A stretch of DNA of 64,000 bases from Pyropia yezoensis (GCA_009829735.1 CM020620.1:6156593-6220592); one strand, 5' to 3'. Counted from the first letter of the stretch, positions 10,812 to 22,349 are shown. The notes: generated by a model not told the origin, from the sequence alone. Translations and numbers: made by a program.

Positions 10812-11979
10812 GGCCATGGCCAGTCGGGCGGCAACACGCGCGTGGACAGTCCGTATCCAAATTTCATGGCCCACCCCGACCGTCCTATTTTTAATGACGA
10901 AATGCAACCGTCCGTCTCCACTGCAAGAAACGCACCAGTACGGGGTCCCAGTCCCAGTCGCCGCCACCACCCCTCGCACCCCTCGGCACATGCTCTCCGT
11001 GAGCTTCTTGACATAGGCATCGGGTATCGCTGTCCACTCCTCCTGGAGGGCTGCGAAGAGCTCATCCTTTGTCTTGGGCCCCACGGAGCGGCCACGCAGG
11101 CGGCGCTCGAGTTCCACCCAGGCGTTTTCGATGGGGTTGAGGTCAGGGCTCTGCCCAACCCAGGGGAGCACCTTGATCCCGAGAGCCTCCTTGCACGTCT
11201 TGGCCACCTTGGCAGTGTGGCATGGCGCCAGATCCTCTTGAAACAGCGCCCCATCCGGCGCCCCGTAGTCAGCGCAGAGGAATTGCACGACAATCTCCAG
11301 GAGCTCCACGTAGGATGCCCCATTCATAGACCCCTCCACACGCACCAGATCGCGCTGAGGACGCGCCCCACACCATCACACTTTCCCGGCCGCCCTTGAA
11401 CGTTGGGCGCAGGTTCTTGGTCTGGAACCGCTGGCCGCGCTGGCGCCACACACGGCGTGACTGTGGCTGGCGGACCTGGAAGGAGCTCTCGTCCCAAAAA
11501 AGAACCCAGGCCCACTGGTAGGACCAGCTCAGGTGGTCCTCGCCCCACTGGAGCCGCTTGCGCTTGTTGGCGGCCGACACATAAGGCATCTGAGCGGGGG
11601 TGCAGGAGGACAGCCCAAACGCCTTGACCGCTCTCCGCACCGTGCTGGAAGAGATCTTGCACAGCGCCGGCCTGCCAGTCGTGCTGGTGCGCTCGCTGTT
11701 GACACTCTCCGTTATATCAGCGATGGAAGCAAACGGGTTCTGGTCGACCAGCCGACGGAGCCCACGCAGCTCGCGGGGGCTCAGCAGCTTCGGGCGCCCC
11801 CTGCCGTCCTTGCGGAAGTCGACGCCGGCACGTCGGGCGATGGCAGCGGCGTAGGCGACCGTGCTCTTGTTGAGGCCAAGGGCCGTGGCGATGGCACCAT
11901 TCGACATCTTGTTCCCCACCATCATCTTGATGGCGCCAATCTCCTGAGGGCACAGGCGCGTCCTGCTGGTCTTGGCCAT
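10791..11979 (-). pseudogene. Tc1/mariner transposase with one frameshift
   Basis: The ATG at 11979 starts a protein with two helix-turn-helix segments (MSNGAIATALGLNKSTVAY and a Tc3-like second half), the GRGRPKLLSP hook, and the first catalytic Asp in VLFWDESSFQ. After VMVWGASSAR the frame breaks near 11350 and the protein resumes one base out of phase with VEGSMNGASYVELL. It then shows the second Asp in LFQEDLAPCHTA and the Glu in SPDLNPIENAW. The catalytic DDE triad is thus intact, and only a single-base shift (or a sequencing error) breaks the gene. The second frame runs on through the terminal repeat to 10791, so the natural stop is unclear. Confidence 0.8.
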
Positions 11980-12188
11980 CGTGCTGTTTTTTTTCTTTTC
12001 GCATTTCGCTCGGGCAGCGAAGCTACGGACGCTTCGTTATAGCATGGTACTGGGCAGGCGCTGCGCCCAAGTGACGCGAATGCCGCAGATCGGTGCCGCA
12101 GAGGCCTTTTTTTGGATCACGTCCATGATCGATTTGGTGCCCAAAAGTGACCTCCCAGCGTGGGCCATCAAAATTGGATACCGACAGC
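10846..12188 (-). mobile_element. Tc1/mariner element
   Basis: The left end ACAGTCCGTATCCAAATTTC and the right end read on the minus strand, GCTGTCGGTATCCAATTTTG, form imperfect inverted repeats that continue into a shared ATGGCCCAC. They enclose a frameshifted Tc1-type transposase. No clear TA duplication remains at the limits chosen, so the exact ends are approximate. Confidence 0.7.
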
Positions 12189-13860
12189 ACACCCGGTCGC
12201 GATGAGCGGGGCGGGGAGAAGTGCATGTCCCAAGAGTGGAATAGAGGGACCAGGGGGTGCGTCGGGTGCTCTCCGCACGTAACCCGGCCGAGGGACAATG
12301 GTCTGGAAGCCAGGCGGCGGCGGGGGCGGCGCGAACGGTACGGACCCCCAGCCAACCACAGTGTGCCATCCACGACGCGACGAGGCGCCCTCGTCGGGTA
12401 GTCAGTGCGGTTCGAGCTGCATGCGAGTGGCCACTCCTTTGGGCAGCTCATTGCTGACTCGACTACTCCATTCGTCGGCACCCCCCTCAGAGTAGCTACC
12501 ACACGCCTCACGCCTGCAATGACGACGCCCCATATGGGGGAGGGGTGTCCTTGAGAGAGCCAGTGGTCAATCCTGAGCAAAGGCAATAGCGCCCGTGGTT
12601 ACCCGTGGCGCCTTTGTGCGGCGGCTCCTCCGACGTACTCTCCCGCGTCTGTCACGAGGTCTACTTGCCACTTCTGGTGGCAAAGTTCGGGACAGGTCTT
12701 TGTTCCTGCCGTGCGCGATTCAATGGTCGGCACGCATGTCGCTCATGCAGAGCATAAGAGCAAGTGTGACTGCACAGGTGTCACTGAGCGGCGCGAGGAA
12801 GGTCGAGGTTATTCTTTTGTCGTTGGACCTGCGACGTTGGCGAGGCTGGCGGCCAGTGGTGCCCTGTTGGTCGTTCGATTTCCACTGAATGATGTACCGA
12901 GGCGCTGGGCCACGGCATACTGTACACGAGAATTGGTACACCGACCGCCGTTTCACGAGTTTTGGTGTGCTACGTATCTACGTACGTAAAGTGAATGCTC
13001 TACTCATGACGGGGCTGGCCCACCAGTGGGTCACTACTGCCCACAGGAATGGACAGTGACGACAGTGGAGCGGGTCGCTGGTCTGTTTGTACGACAGGAG
13101 ACAAAAATAGATACGTACTCCTCCCCGCCACCATCGGGGTGGCAAGGGAGCGGGTGTCAACAGCGGCTCGCGGCCACCCTAAGACGCCTGGCCCGCCCGC
13201 TCTCCCACCCGCCCACCCTCCTCCCCGCACCGCCCGCCTGTGCATCTCTGGTTTGAACAGAGTCATCTGATGGCGCGCTTGCGGTCGTCGCGGTGCCCGC
13301 GTGGCGACCGGATGTTCTGGCGTGGCAGTGAACAAGCGGTGGAACTGGTGGGAGGGAGAGAGGTGCGGCTGCGGAAAGAAGGACTCTGTGGCCGTGCCTG
13401 TTCCCGCAGCACGCTTTCGGGGGGGTGCGCTGCACTGCGGCAGCAGAGGTGGGGGACCGACGCGGCGGCTTGCCCACGCGGCGCCGCCGCGCGTAGCGCC
13501 GAGCCGGCCCGCTGGCCGTCGCGCCGGCCAAGCGGGGGGGGATTGGTCGTCCACTGGCGAGCGGCCCCGTGGGTTCCCACAGCGCCGCCCGTCAATCGGC
13601 ACACGGCCAGCTGGTGGCCGCCAGCTGGTGGCCCGCGCCCCGGCTGCTTCGGCCCTGTCGAGTATACACAAACCACGTCACCCTTCATCGAGCACCCACC
13701 CGCCACCGCTTGCCTGTTTTTTCTTTCTTTGCTGCCGTGCGAGACCCTGCCACCTGGCCCCGCAGCCGCCGTCGCGGCCCCAACCACCTGTCCCCTCCCC
13801 TCCTCCCCTCCTCCCCCCCCCCCCCCCCCCACTCACCCCCCTCCCCCCTCCGCACCGCCC
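12189..13860. other. Intergenic DNA, no gene recognised
   Basis: About 1.7 kb between the mariner element and the SF3B3 stop codon. No frame has recognisable homology. A polypyrimidine-rich stretch (13790-13860) lies directly downstream of the SF3B3 stop. Confidence 0.5.
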
Positions 13861-16800
13861 TCACGCGATGCCCTCCCGCAGGTCCTCCAGCCGCCGCAGC
13901 AGCACCTCCACCCCCACCCCCAGCTCGGCGGCAATGGCCCGCTGCACCCCCCCCGGCAGCCCCGCGTACGCCTCGCACAGGTCCCCGTCCAGGACGTGGC
14001 ACACGGGGTAGTAGACGCTGCGGGCGGCGCGGTAGTCGCGGCCGAGCACCGACGGAACCGCCACGCGGAGGCGCTCCTCCAGCCGCTCCAGCAGCCGCAC
14101 GTCTGCCGCCGAGCGGAGGGGAGCCAGCGCGCCCACCTCCCCGTCGAGGGTGACGTAGAGGAGGGGCGGGTCGTCTTGGGCGGCCGCCACCGCTGCGGCG
14201 GCGGCTGCCGCGGCGGCGGCGGCGGCGGCGGCCGGGGGAGGGGGGGCGCCGCCGCCGCCGCCACCGCCGCCGTCACTGGCAGCGACGCCGCTGCCGCCGC
14301 CATCACCACCGGCCGGCGTAGCCGGCGGCGGCGGCAGCGGCGGCGGCAGGGGTGGCAATGCGGGCGGGGACAGAAAGTAGACTGGGCTGCCTAGGTGCAC
14401 GCACGCGGCGACGGCAAGCTTGGCCGCCGCCCCCCCCCGGGCGGCCACCACCCCCCCCGCCTCGGCGGGCAGGCGGAGGAGGGCGATGGACCCAAACTTG
14501 TCCGCCACCGCCACCGTTGCGTAGTCCACCGCCGCCAGGCGGGTCACCCACCGCGAAAGCGTGTCGTCGGCCACCACCACCAGCCGGCCCGCCGAGGCGG
14601 CCAGGTCGCCCGCGTCCACCCCGCCGCCGCCGCTGCCGCCAATGGCAGCGTCGCCAAGGTCATAGTGCACGAGCCGCACGCTCGACTGCACGTCCGCCAC
14701 CCACAGCCGGTCGGGCGCAGAGACGGCGAGAGCGACCACCAGGTTGGGCACCGCCCGCCGCAGGTCCGCCTTGCGCAGCAGCCGCCGTTTGCCCAGCGCA
14801 AAGACCCGCAGGGTGGTGCCAACGCCCGCCACCACCCGGCCCGCAATCACCGCCAGCGCGCGGACGGGTGCCTCTACGGGCGTGGAGTGGAGGTGTTCCA
14901 ACCGCAGCGCCGGACCGTCTGCGCCGCCGTCCAGGCCGCTGCCACCACCACCGGGGGAACCACTGCCGCCGCCGCCGCCGCCGCCGACGTCGGGCGTCCC
15001 CGGCGGCGTGGCGAGCACCGCCGGCACCACCCGGTAGACACGGAGCTCTGCGGTCACGGGCGACGGCGGGGGCCCCGGCACCCGCCGCACGCCCGCCGAC
15101 CCATGGACGACCATACCCCGAGCGACCGACGCGACGAGCAGCGTGTCGGGCGGCGCGCCCGCCACCCCACTTGCCGACGGGGCAGTGAGGGAGACGGCGG
15201 TGAGGAAGCAGTGGCTGCCGTCCAGACGCACCACGTCAAGAGTAAAGCCGCCCCCGTCAGGGCCCCCAACGGTGGACAGCAGCCGCAGAGCGGTGGACCA
15301 CATGCCGGGGGGGGCGGGCTTGAGGGGCGGACCCACCACGGGTGGGGCGCCGGGGGGGGCGTCGTCGTCGTCGCCCTCCCCTGACTCCTCGGGCTGCGGC
15401 TCGCCGGGGGGGGGGGGTTTGGCCCCGCTGCCGCCGTCAGCGGCCGATGCCGCCGCCCCACTGGCTGCGGCGTCATGGTCGGCCGCACCTCCACCGTTCG
15501 CGGCGGCAGTCGGGGCGTCCACATCCATGGCCGCGCCACCGTCGGCGGCGGCGGTGTCTGCCCCCTTGTCGGGCGCCTCCCCCCCAGCTGCAGCCGTATC
15601 CGCCGCCGTCGCTGCCGCTGTCGCTGCCGCCGCCGCAGCCGTGGCCGCCGCCGCGGCTGCGGCCACCACCCCCCCCTCATCGTGGGGCACCGCCCCGTGG
15701 TCGCCCTCCACAACCGCCACCACCGAGGGCCCCAGCGGCAGCACCACCCGGGGGGTGTTGCCGACGCCCGCCCCCCGAGCGGCAAAGGTGGACGCCCATG
15801 CCGCCGCGGGCGGCAGCCTGTTCAGGGGCACCCCCGGCCCCACCGCCGCGCGCGCGCGGAGGGCGTCGGGGTCGTCCAGGCCCAGCACCCGCAGGGACGT
15901 ACCGGCCACTGCCACGAGGCCAACGGGGCACTGGGGGCTGGCAAAGGGCGCGGCCGCCGCGAGCGGAGCTGCCGCCAGGGGGGTCACCACTGCCCGCCCG
16001 GCGCTACCATGGACAAGCCAGGGGGGGGAAGCCGCCGGAGCGACAACGGCCACTTCCAGGGCGTCAGGGAGGGACAGGGGTGACAACCGCAGCGCCCCGC
16101 CGCCGAGGAAGCGGGACCGCTTGCCCGAGATGGCTCCCGTCCGCGCGGAGACGGCTGCACGGACAAGCACCCCCGACGCGGTGCCGACGAGGAGCGTCAG
16201 CGCGCCGTCGCCTGGGGTGCCCGTTTGCCCAGGACCCCCGCCGTCGGCGCCCGCGGCGCCGCCACGGCGGGCTCCGGGCCCCCCTCCAGCACCCGCCACC
16301 GCCGTGGAGGCGGCCAGCCCCGTGCCAGCCGCTACCGCCACAGCGTCCGCGTCGGCGCCTGACGTGTCACCAATGTGCACCCGCCCCAGCGCAACGGCAG
16401 TGACAGAGCCCTCCACAGCTTGAAGGCCCGCAGCGGTTGGCGACGGGACGCCCGTCCCCGCATCGAGCGTGAACGTCCGCACCAGGGACGTTGCCGTGTC
16501 GGCCAACGCCACCACCGACGCCCTCCGCCGGCCCAGGGGCACGGGTGGCAGGCCAATGGCAATGGGCGGGATGCCTGAGGCCGCGGCTGCTGCCGCCGCG
16601 GCCGCGGCGGCCGCCGAACCGTTGGCGCCCATGGCGGCAACCCCAAACAGCGCCCCACCGTCGGTCGACCGCAACGCCTCAATGACGCCGACCGACGCAA
16701 GTCCCCCCCCACCCCCACCGTCCACCTCGAGGCATATCACCGTCCCCGACAAGAGCGCCACCACCACTTGCTGGGTGTTGAGAGCGGCAGCCACAATGGC

Positions 16801-18828
16801 CACACCCCGTGGGGGAGCCCAGTCCACCAGGCGGGGCGTGCCAGCGGCGGCGGCCGCGCCCCCCGGCGGGTGAACGCAGCGCACCCCCCCCGCAGTAACT
16901 TGCGCGAGCACCCCCCCAACCAGCACCCCCGCCGCAAGCGTCGCCACCCCCGTGTGGAGGCCAGAGTCCGCCGCCTCCTCCACCGCCTCACCTACACGGA
17001 GCACCATGGATGCATTGACAAACGAGACGACAATGAAGCGAGTAACATCGGCGGGCGGGGGGTCACCAGCGGCGATGCGCTCGGCAGCCTCTTCCTCATC
17101 CTCGTCAGGGGGACCTCCCAGCGTCCACACGCCTGTGAGAGTGCCTGGCAGCGTTTCAGACGCCATCTCCCCAACGCCCACCCCGTGTGCGATGGTGCGG
17201 ATCATAGACGCGCCGCCACGGCCGCTGCCGACAAGAAGCGGGGGGAGGCACACACGGACACCCCCGCTGGCGGTGCCACCATCAGGCGCCGCGGCACCGC
17301 ACAGGGCGGGGGAAAAGCCGGGGAGCTCGTCGACAAGGACCAGATTGACGGGCACCGCGCGGGGAACAAAGGCCAGCGCGTCGGGCGGGCCGCCGCCACT
17401 GCCGCTGGAGCCAGCAGTATCGGCTGCCGCCCGCGGCGGCGGGTTGAGGTCATCTGCCGCCCCGTACACCCGCACCGATGGGCGCCCTCCAAGCTGCCCG
17501 TACACCCCCCGGGCAGCAAGCGCGCCTACCCCCACCCCCCCCCCTGGCACTACCGAAGACGATGGCGGGGTGGCGGTCCAGTTGGATGAGGACGCGTACC
17601 CCCCCTCGTCTGTCGCCACCCCCGACGGGTCAGCAAGAAACTCGTACAGCGCCACCGGCCCAAATTCGGGCGCGACAAACAGGAAGCCCGAGCGGAGGAC
17701 GGACAGACACCGTGCGGGGCCGGGGAGGGAGTCGAGATAGCGGAGGGAGAGGGCGGTCACCACCGAGGACGCGCCTGTGGCGGTGGCAACAGCGCCGGCG
17801 GCGGCGCCACCCGCACCACCCGTAACGGGCACGGTGGTAAGCGTGGCGACGAGCAGGTCCCCGCGCTCCGTGCAGAGGAGGAAAAAGAGGAGCCCTTTTT
17901 GGCGGTGGCCCGTCGCGGCGGTGACCATGGCCGCGCCCAGCGCCTCGCCCCGCCGGTGGAGCATGCGCACCCGGAGGGTGCGGGGCGTAGGCGGCCCCCC
18001 AGCTGCGTCTGGGGCGGCGCCTCCCGCCGCGGTCGCGGGGGCATCCGCCACCGCCCCCCCTCCCACCCGAAGTGGCACGTACGACAGGTTGGTGTCGGCA
18101 GCGACGAGCACCCCCCCCGGCCCGTCGTCCCCTCCCGGCACGGCCACCAGCGCAGAGGCGGTGGGGTCGACCCCCCCCCCCAGCGCCCGCCGCACAACGG
18201 TGTTGAGGCCCAGGTCGAGCTCGTACGCGACCAGCCCGACGGGGCCCCCCCGGGGCTCATAGGGTCGCTCGAGGGCGACAAACACGGGGTTCTCCCAGCC
18301 AACGTCCGCCGCCACCACCCCGAGGGTGGCGGTGCGGCTCTTGTGGGCGGCCAGCGGGGAGGCCACCGTCAGCGCCGCTTCTGCGTCCCGGTTGAGGACG
18401 ACCGCAAACTTTTGGCGCTCCACCGCGGCCACCAGCAGCGCCCGCCCGCGGGGGTCCACCACCAGGTACTGGCCAGGCACCAGCCGCCGCACCCCCGACT
18501 TGCCGTACGTCTCGACGTGGAGGGGCGTCCACGAGGGGGGGGAGGTGGTGGCAGACAGCTGCAGGAGGGCCAGCCGCCCTGAATCAGCCGTGACGGCCAG
18601 CACGTCGCGGCGGGAGCCGGGCAGCCGCACCGGCGCGACGGCCCGGACGGCGCCATAGGCGGGGCAGGCAGAGAGGCAACGGAGGCGGCCGTCGGGGGTG
18701 GACCGCAGCAGCAGCAGCGCCGAGGGGGTGGCAACCACCAGCTCGTGGCGCTTGGCAGCAGTAAAGGACCCAGACGCCACGGCCGTGACGGTGGTGGGGC
18801 CAACCAGCGTCAGCTGCCAGAGATACAT
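13861..18828 (-). CDS. SF3B3: Splicing factor 3B subunit 3 (SAP130/Rse1)
   Basis: A scaffold subunit of the U2 snRNP SF3b complex, which acts in the nucleus in branch-site recognition. The single-exon, 1655-residue product starts MYLWQLTLVGPT, colinear with the family N-terminus. Its early block YGKSGVRRLVPGQYLVVDP and then RDAEAALTVASPL are diagnostic of SF3B3 rather than DDB1 or CPSF160. The CPSF_A-type C-terminal region (about residues 1176-1620) contains VGTTLRVFALGKRRLLRK, VADVQSSVRLVHYD, DDTLSRWVT and VADKFGSIALLRLP. The end, VCHVLDGDLCEAY...LEDLREGIA, matches the family C-terminus. It is over 400 residues longer than the roughly 1220-residue animal protein. The excess lies in low-complexity inserts, chiefly residues 1046-1140 (Ala/Thr/Asp-rich) and a poly-Ala tract near 1529-1556, probably surface loops between beta-propeller blades. 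The ATG at 18828 is the first in frame that matches family position 1. Confidence 0.95.
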   Translation of the reverse strand: MYLWQLTLVGPTTVTAVASGSFTAAKRHELVVATPSALLLLRSTPDGRLRCLSACPAYGAVRAVAPVRLPGSRRDVLAVTADSGRLALLQLSATTSPPSWTPLHVETYGKSGVRRLVPGQYLVVDPRGRALLVAAVERQKFAVVLNRDAEAALTVASPLAAHKSRTATLGVVAADVGWENPVFVALERPYEPRGGPVGLVAYELDLGLNTVVRRALGGGVDPTASALVAVPGGDDGPGGVLVAADTNLSYVPLRVGGGAVADAPATAAGGAAPDAAGGPPTPRTLRVRMLHRRGEALGAAMVTAATGHRQKGLLFFLLCTERGDLLVATLTTVPVTGGAGGAAAGAVATATGASSVVTALSLRYLDSLPGPARCLSVLRSGFLFVAPEFGPVALYEFLADPSGVATDEGGYASSSNWTATPPSSSVVPGGGVGVGALAARGVYGQLGGRPSVRVYGAADDLNPPPRAAADTAGSSGSGGGPPDALAFVPRAVPVNLVLVDELPGFSPALCGAAAPDGGTASGGVRVCLPPLLVGSGRGGASMIRTIAHGVGVGEMASETLPGTLTGVWTLGGPPDEDEEEAAERIAAGDPPPADVTRFIVVSFVNASMVLRVGEAVEEAADSGLHTGVATLAAGVLVGGVLAQVTAGGVRCVHPPGGAAAAAGTPRLVDWAPPRGVAIVAAALNTQQVVVALLSGTVICLEVDGGGGGGLASVGVIEALRSTDGGALFGVAAMGANGSAAAAAAAAAAAASGIPPIAIGLPPVPLGRRRASVVALADTATSLVRTFTLDAGTGVPSPTAAGLQAVEGSVTAVALGRVHIGDTSGADADAVAVAAGTGLAASTAVAGAGGGPGARRGGAAGADGGGPGQTGTPGDGALTLLVGTASGVLVRAAVSARTGAISGKRSRFLGGGALRLSPLSLPDALEVAVVAPAASPPWLVHGSAGRAVVTPLAAAPLAAAAPFASPQCPVGLVAVAGTSLRVLGLDDPDALRARAAVGPGVPLNRLPPAAAWASTFAARGAGVGNTPRVVLPLGPSVVAVVEGDHGAVPHDEGGVVAAAAAAATAAAAAATAAATAADTAAAGGEAPDKGADTAAADGGAAMDVDAPTAAANGGGAADHDAAASGAAASAADGGSGAKPPPPGEPQPEESGEGDDDDAPPGAPPVVGPPLKPAPPGMWSTALRLLSTVGGPDGGGFTLDVVRLDGSHCFLTAVSLTAPSASGVAGAPPDTLLVASVARGMVVHGSAGVRRVPGPPPSPVTAELRVYRVVPAVLATPPGTPDVGGGGGGGSGSPGGGGSGLDGGADGPALRLEHLHSTPVEAPVRALAVIAGRVVAGVGTTLRVFALGKRRLLRKADLRRAVPNLVVALAVSAPDRLWVADVQSSVRLVHYDLGDAAIGGSGGGGVDAGDLAASAGRLVVVADDTLSRWVTRLAAVDYATVAVADKFGSIALLRLPAEAGGVVAARGGAAAKLAVAACVHLGSPVYFLSPPALPPLPPPLPPPPATPAGGDGGGSGVAASDGGGGGGGGAPPPPAAAAAAAAAAAAAAVAAAQDDPPLLYVTLDGEVGALAPLRSAADVRLLERLEERLRVAVPSVLGRDYRAARSVYYPVCHVLDGDLCEAYAGLPGGVQRAIAAELGVGVEVLLRRLEDLREGIA

Positions 18829-19942
18829 GACGACGGGCGCCGGGCGGGGGGGAGTGGGGCGGTGGGAATGAATGGGTGGCCGCCAGGGAACGGAGGTTGG
18901 GTAGAAACGTCAATGCGGCCAGGTGAGTAAACGCCCGAGCAGAGCGATGGTGGCCGTCGTCGCGCCTGCGACGCGGCGGCAGCAGCTGGGCGCCGGGACG
19001 GGGGCGGGGGGCGCCCGAGGCGGCGTGGTCGAGGCGGAGGCGGGCACCGGGATCTTGCAACAGCCCAGTCGGCGGACGCGTGCGGCGCACGTGGGCGGGA
19101 AGACGCCGATCAAGTGTGGGAACAAGGACAGGGCACTTTTCTTTATTAAGTACAAACCCGCTCGGTAGAGAGCATGCCAATTCTTCTGCCACACTCTGTC
19201 ATTTGTGCGTGAAAGAATTACATCGAACAACAGCAAGGGAAGATGCTGTGAAGGGCAACGTTCCCCCCTCCTGACGGCGACCAAAAGGGTTGACGGTTGA
19301 CGCAGACAGTTGCTTGAGCGTCCCGTCCTCGCCCTGTGCATGACACGAGGGCGCCCCGCCCGACAGCGTCTCCTTCCTGGGGAGGCTGGGAACCAGCGGA
19401 TCGTGTCGCACGTGAGCGCGTCGCCATCGTCTGCAGGAGGAGCGCACCCCCACCGGCAACCAAACGGGCCAGCCCGTCCTGGAGGGCGTGCCACCTGGCA
19501 GGGCCGCCGCGGCGCGGGGCGTGGCGTGGCTCGCCTCCCGCCTCCTGCACCCGCCTCCCTTCTACAACAATGGATAGAGCGTCAAAACAGCGGGGGGGGG
19601 GGTGGCGTGGCGACGTCGTCACTGTCAAGTCGCAGCGGAGCTGCGGCGCCACAGCCTAGCAGGGCGGCCACCCCCCCCTGCTGCTGACTGACGGCGCTGG
19701 CAGCACCCGACCAGGTCACAGCCGCGGCGGTGGCCACCCAGTAGCCACCCTCCCCGCCGCCACCCGCACCCCCAACGGTCGCGGCGGCGGCGGTGGCGGG
19801 CCAGTCGACGACCCCCCGCCACCCACACCCGCGACGCCGGTCCGGTGCACGCCCGGTGGTCAGCCGCCCAGGCAGCCGCCGCCGCCGCCGCCGGTCGCTA
19901 TTCGACCACTCGCCCTGGGACGTGCGCGTACGACGGAATATA
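18829..19942. other. Upstream region of SF3B3, no gene recognised
   Basis: This should contain the SF3B3 promoter, reading left. No TATA-like box is obvious close to the ATG. Nothing else coding is recognised. Confidence 0.45.
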
Positions 19943-20056
19943 GTGCGTCCCGTAAAAAGTGGACGTGCTCGTTTCGTGATCATGTAAATATCGGCCACTG
20001 GACCAATCAAACCCACACTGCACGACCCGTGCACGTCCACTTTTTACGGGACGCAC
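19943..20056. mobile_element. MITE copy 2 (114 bp, perfect 26-bp TIRs)
   Basis: Nearly identical to 741-855. Here the terminal inverted repeats, beginning GTGCGTCCCGTAAAAAGTGG, are perfect over 26 bp. TA lies beside both ends. The few differences from copy 1 are substitutions and single-base indels, which suggests fairly recent movement of both. Confidence 0.85.
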
Positions 20057-20750
20057 AATAGCACGATGTCGTCTCCCCCGACTGTCTCGTCCCCACCCAC
20101 AGGGGACCAGCCAGGAGGGGAAGAGGAAGGGACAGCGGGGGGGGGTTTCTGATGTCGCTGTGGCAGGTGCCCGCGGAGAGTGTGCCCCCCCCCCCCCCCC
20201 CCCCCACCCTCGTCACAGGAATTGACATTGGCTCTAAACGCTGGACGCGGTTGAACTCACAGAATCGCCTAAACTTCCACATGGTCGTCCAGGCTATGTC
20301 GAACGGTCTGGAGGCCGGCCTTGCCAAAATGCGAGACCAGGGATTTCGACCATCTCTCGCGTTGACGGCGCCAACAACTGCGGACATGCTCTCTTGACCT
20401 GCTGACCTGTGATGCCGTTTCTGCCGAGCTCTGTTCATGGTGTTCAATCAGCAGTCGACACGCACATACTGCGGGCTAAGAAGCCGGTGGATCGGTACTA
20501 ACGATGGTATTCAGCGAATTCGCGGCGGCGTTGAGAGGAGGACGTCCGCCAGGCACTTCGCGTTGACGTGCATGTGCTTTGCCCCACCCCCGCGCTTCGT
20601 TCAGTACCTCCCGTCGCAGACGCTCAGTCGATGTTGCTCTGTTGCAACAGCCCTTTTGTGCTGCGCTGCTTCTATCGGTCCACCACGTCCACCGAAGCCG
20701 CGCTGATGCGGCAGGGTCGCGTAGCCGTCGCGCCTGGCTTGACTGGCGCA
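20057..20750. other. No gene recognised; C homopolymer at about 20187-20205
   Basis: Short frames on both strands show no known domain. The stretch leads into the 230-bp tandem repeats. Confidence 0.4.
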
Positions 20751-20754
20751 GCGC

Positions 20755-21565
20755 CATTCATGGATGCGGCGGTGCTGGTGCGGCAGGCGCTCATCGGCGT
20801 GGCGATTGGTGTGGCGGCGCTGTCTGGAGTGGGCGGCGAAGCGACGCGCTTTGGGGTGGCCAACCTGGCGTTGCTGTGGCTGCTGACCTGGGCATTGCCC
20901 ACTGCCGCAGCGGCGCCTCTCTCGAAGGCGATTGTGGGAGAGGCCATCTTCCCGGTCCCGCGTGTCTACCTCTGACAGCAGGTCAGCGTCGTGGACGGGC
21001 GGTGCCGGTGCCGCTGGCGCTCGTCGCCATGGCGATTGATGCGGCCGCACTGTGTGGGGTGGGCGGTGACACGACGCACTTTGGGCGGGTCAACCTGTCG
21101 TTGTTGTGGCCGCTGACCTGGGCATTGCCCACTGCCGTAGCGGCGCCGCTCGCGACGGCGATTGCGGGCGAGGCCACCTTCTTGGTCACGCGCTTCTACC
21201 TTTGACAGCGTGTCAGCGTCGTGCACGCGGCGGTGCTGGTGCCGCTGGTGCTCGTCTCCGTGGCGATTGATGAGCCGCACTGTGCTTGGTGGGCGGCGGC
21301 GCGAAGCGTTTCGGGGTGGTGAGCCTGGCAGTGCTTCGGTAGTCGACGAAGGCGTCGCTGCGACGGTGCCGCTCGCGACCGGCACGGTTCTCGATGCCAT
21401 TGCCTTTCGCTGTCGCGTCCACCTGCGGTAGCGGGGAAACGTTGTGGACTGGGCGGCGCTGTTGCCGCTGGCGCTCGTTGGCTTGGCGATTGATGCATCC
21501 GCGCTTTGTGGTATGGGCGGCGACGAGAGGTGGTTTGGGGTGGCCAACCTGGCGGTCCCATGACA
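20755..21565. repeat. About 230-bp tandem repeat, four diverged units
   Basis: The anchor GGCGATTG recurs at 20801, 21031, 21262 and 21485, giving periods of 230, 231 and 223 bp. Units share GTGGGCGGCG, TTTGGGGTGGCCAACCTGGC (altered in units 2 and 3) and, in units 1 and 2, GCTGACCTGGGCATTGCCCA. Unit 3 is the most rearranged and unit 4 is truncated on the right. Units 1 and 2 keep an Ala/Leu-rich frame open on the plus strand, but it stops at the end of each unit, so this is a satellite-like array rather than a repeat protein. Confidence 0.85.
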
Positions 21566-22349
21566 GCTGCAGCTGCTAACCACCGTCCACCGGCTGATGC
21601 GGGAAGCTGGCTGGCTGGTGTCGCTCGCTCAGCAAGCGCCTACTTGCAACCGCAGTTCAGTACCGCATGTAGCGCGGCGTGGCGGCTGTAGCACAGTCGC
21701 AGCGGGCCGAAGCTGAAGCGTCACCGCGTCTGAGCCGCCTCGTGTGCCAGGCGGGGCCTGGATGCTCCTGCCGTCGCGGCTCTGCGCATGAGATGAGACG
21801 TTGGCGCGGCTTGAAATCTTTGTCGCAGGAAATGCACGTCTGTAGGTGCACCGCTCATGCTGCCGTGCCCCAGTTGTGGCCAGAACCCCGCGTCTCATTT
21901 GGATTGGGCGCCTCTGTACAGGTGTAGCGCTAGAAGTATAAAGACAACTGAAAAGCATGTTTCCGACAGCGCTATCCACTGCCCGGTCGCCACACGCACC
22001 TCTGCTCAATCAGCACTCTCTCGTCGACGTCATTCGGCACCGACGGCCGGGCGTGACGTCCACGGATAAAACACGTCCACAAGCGCTCTCGGCAGAGCTC
22101 GTCAGGCACGTGCGGTTTATTAGAGGGCGTGGCGTTGATGCCGCACCGCTCCTCCAAGTCCCGCCAATCCGGGACGATGCTCTCCAGTCGAAGCACCCGC
22201 GCCGCGTCGATGACCTCGAAGGTAGGCCAAACACCACTCCCCGACTCTCTTTCCTCCCTTTCTCGGTCGGCAGATCGCCATGGCGTCAGGCTATGGCTTC
22301 CACTACTCGCATGACGACACGCGCAGAGTGATGGTGACAACGAACGCAA

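Noticed and set aside
13861..18828. Identification as DDB1 or CPSF160
   Set aside because: These share the fold, but the N-terminal GKSG...VPGQ...VDP block and the DGDLCE...LEDLRE end are specific to SF3B3.
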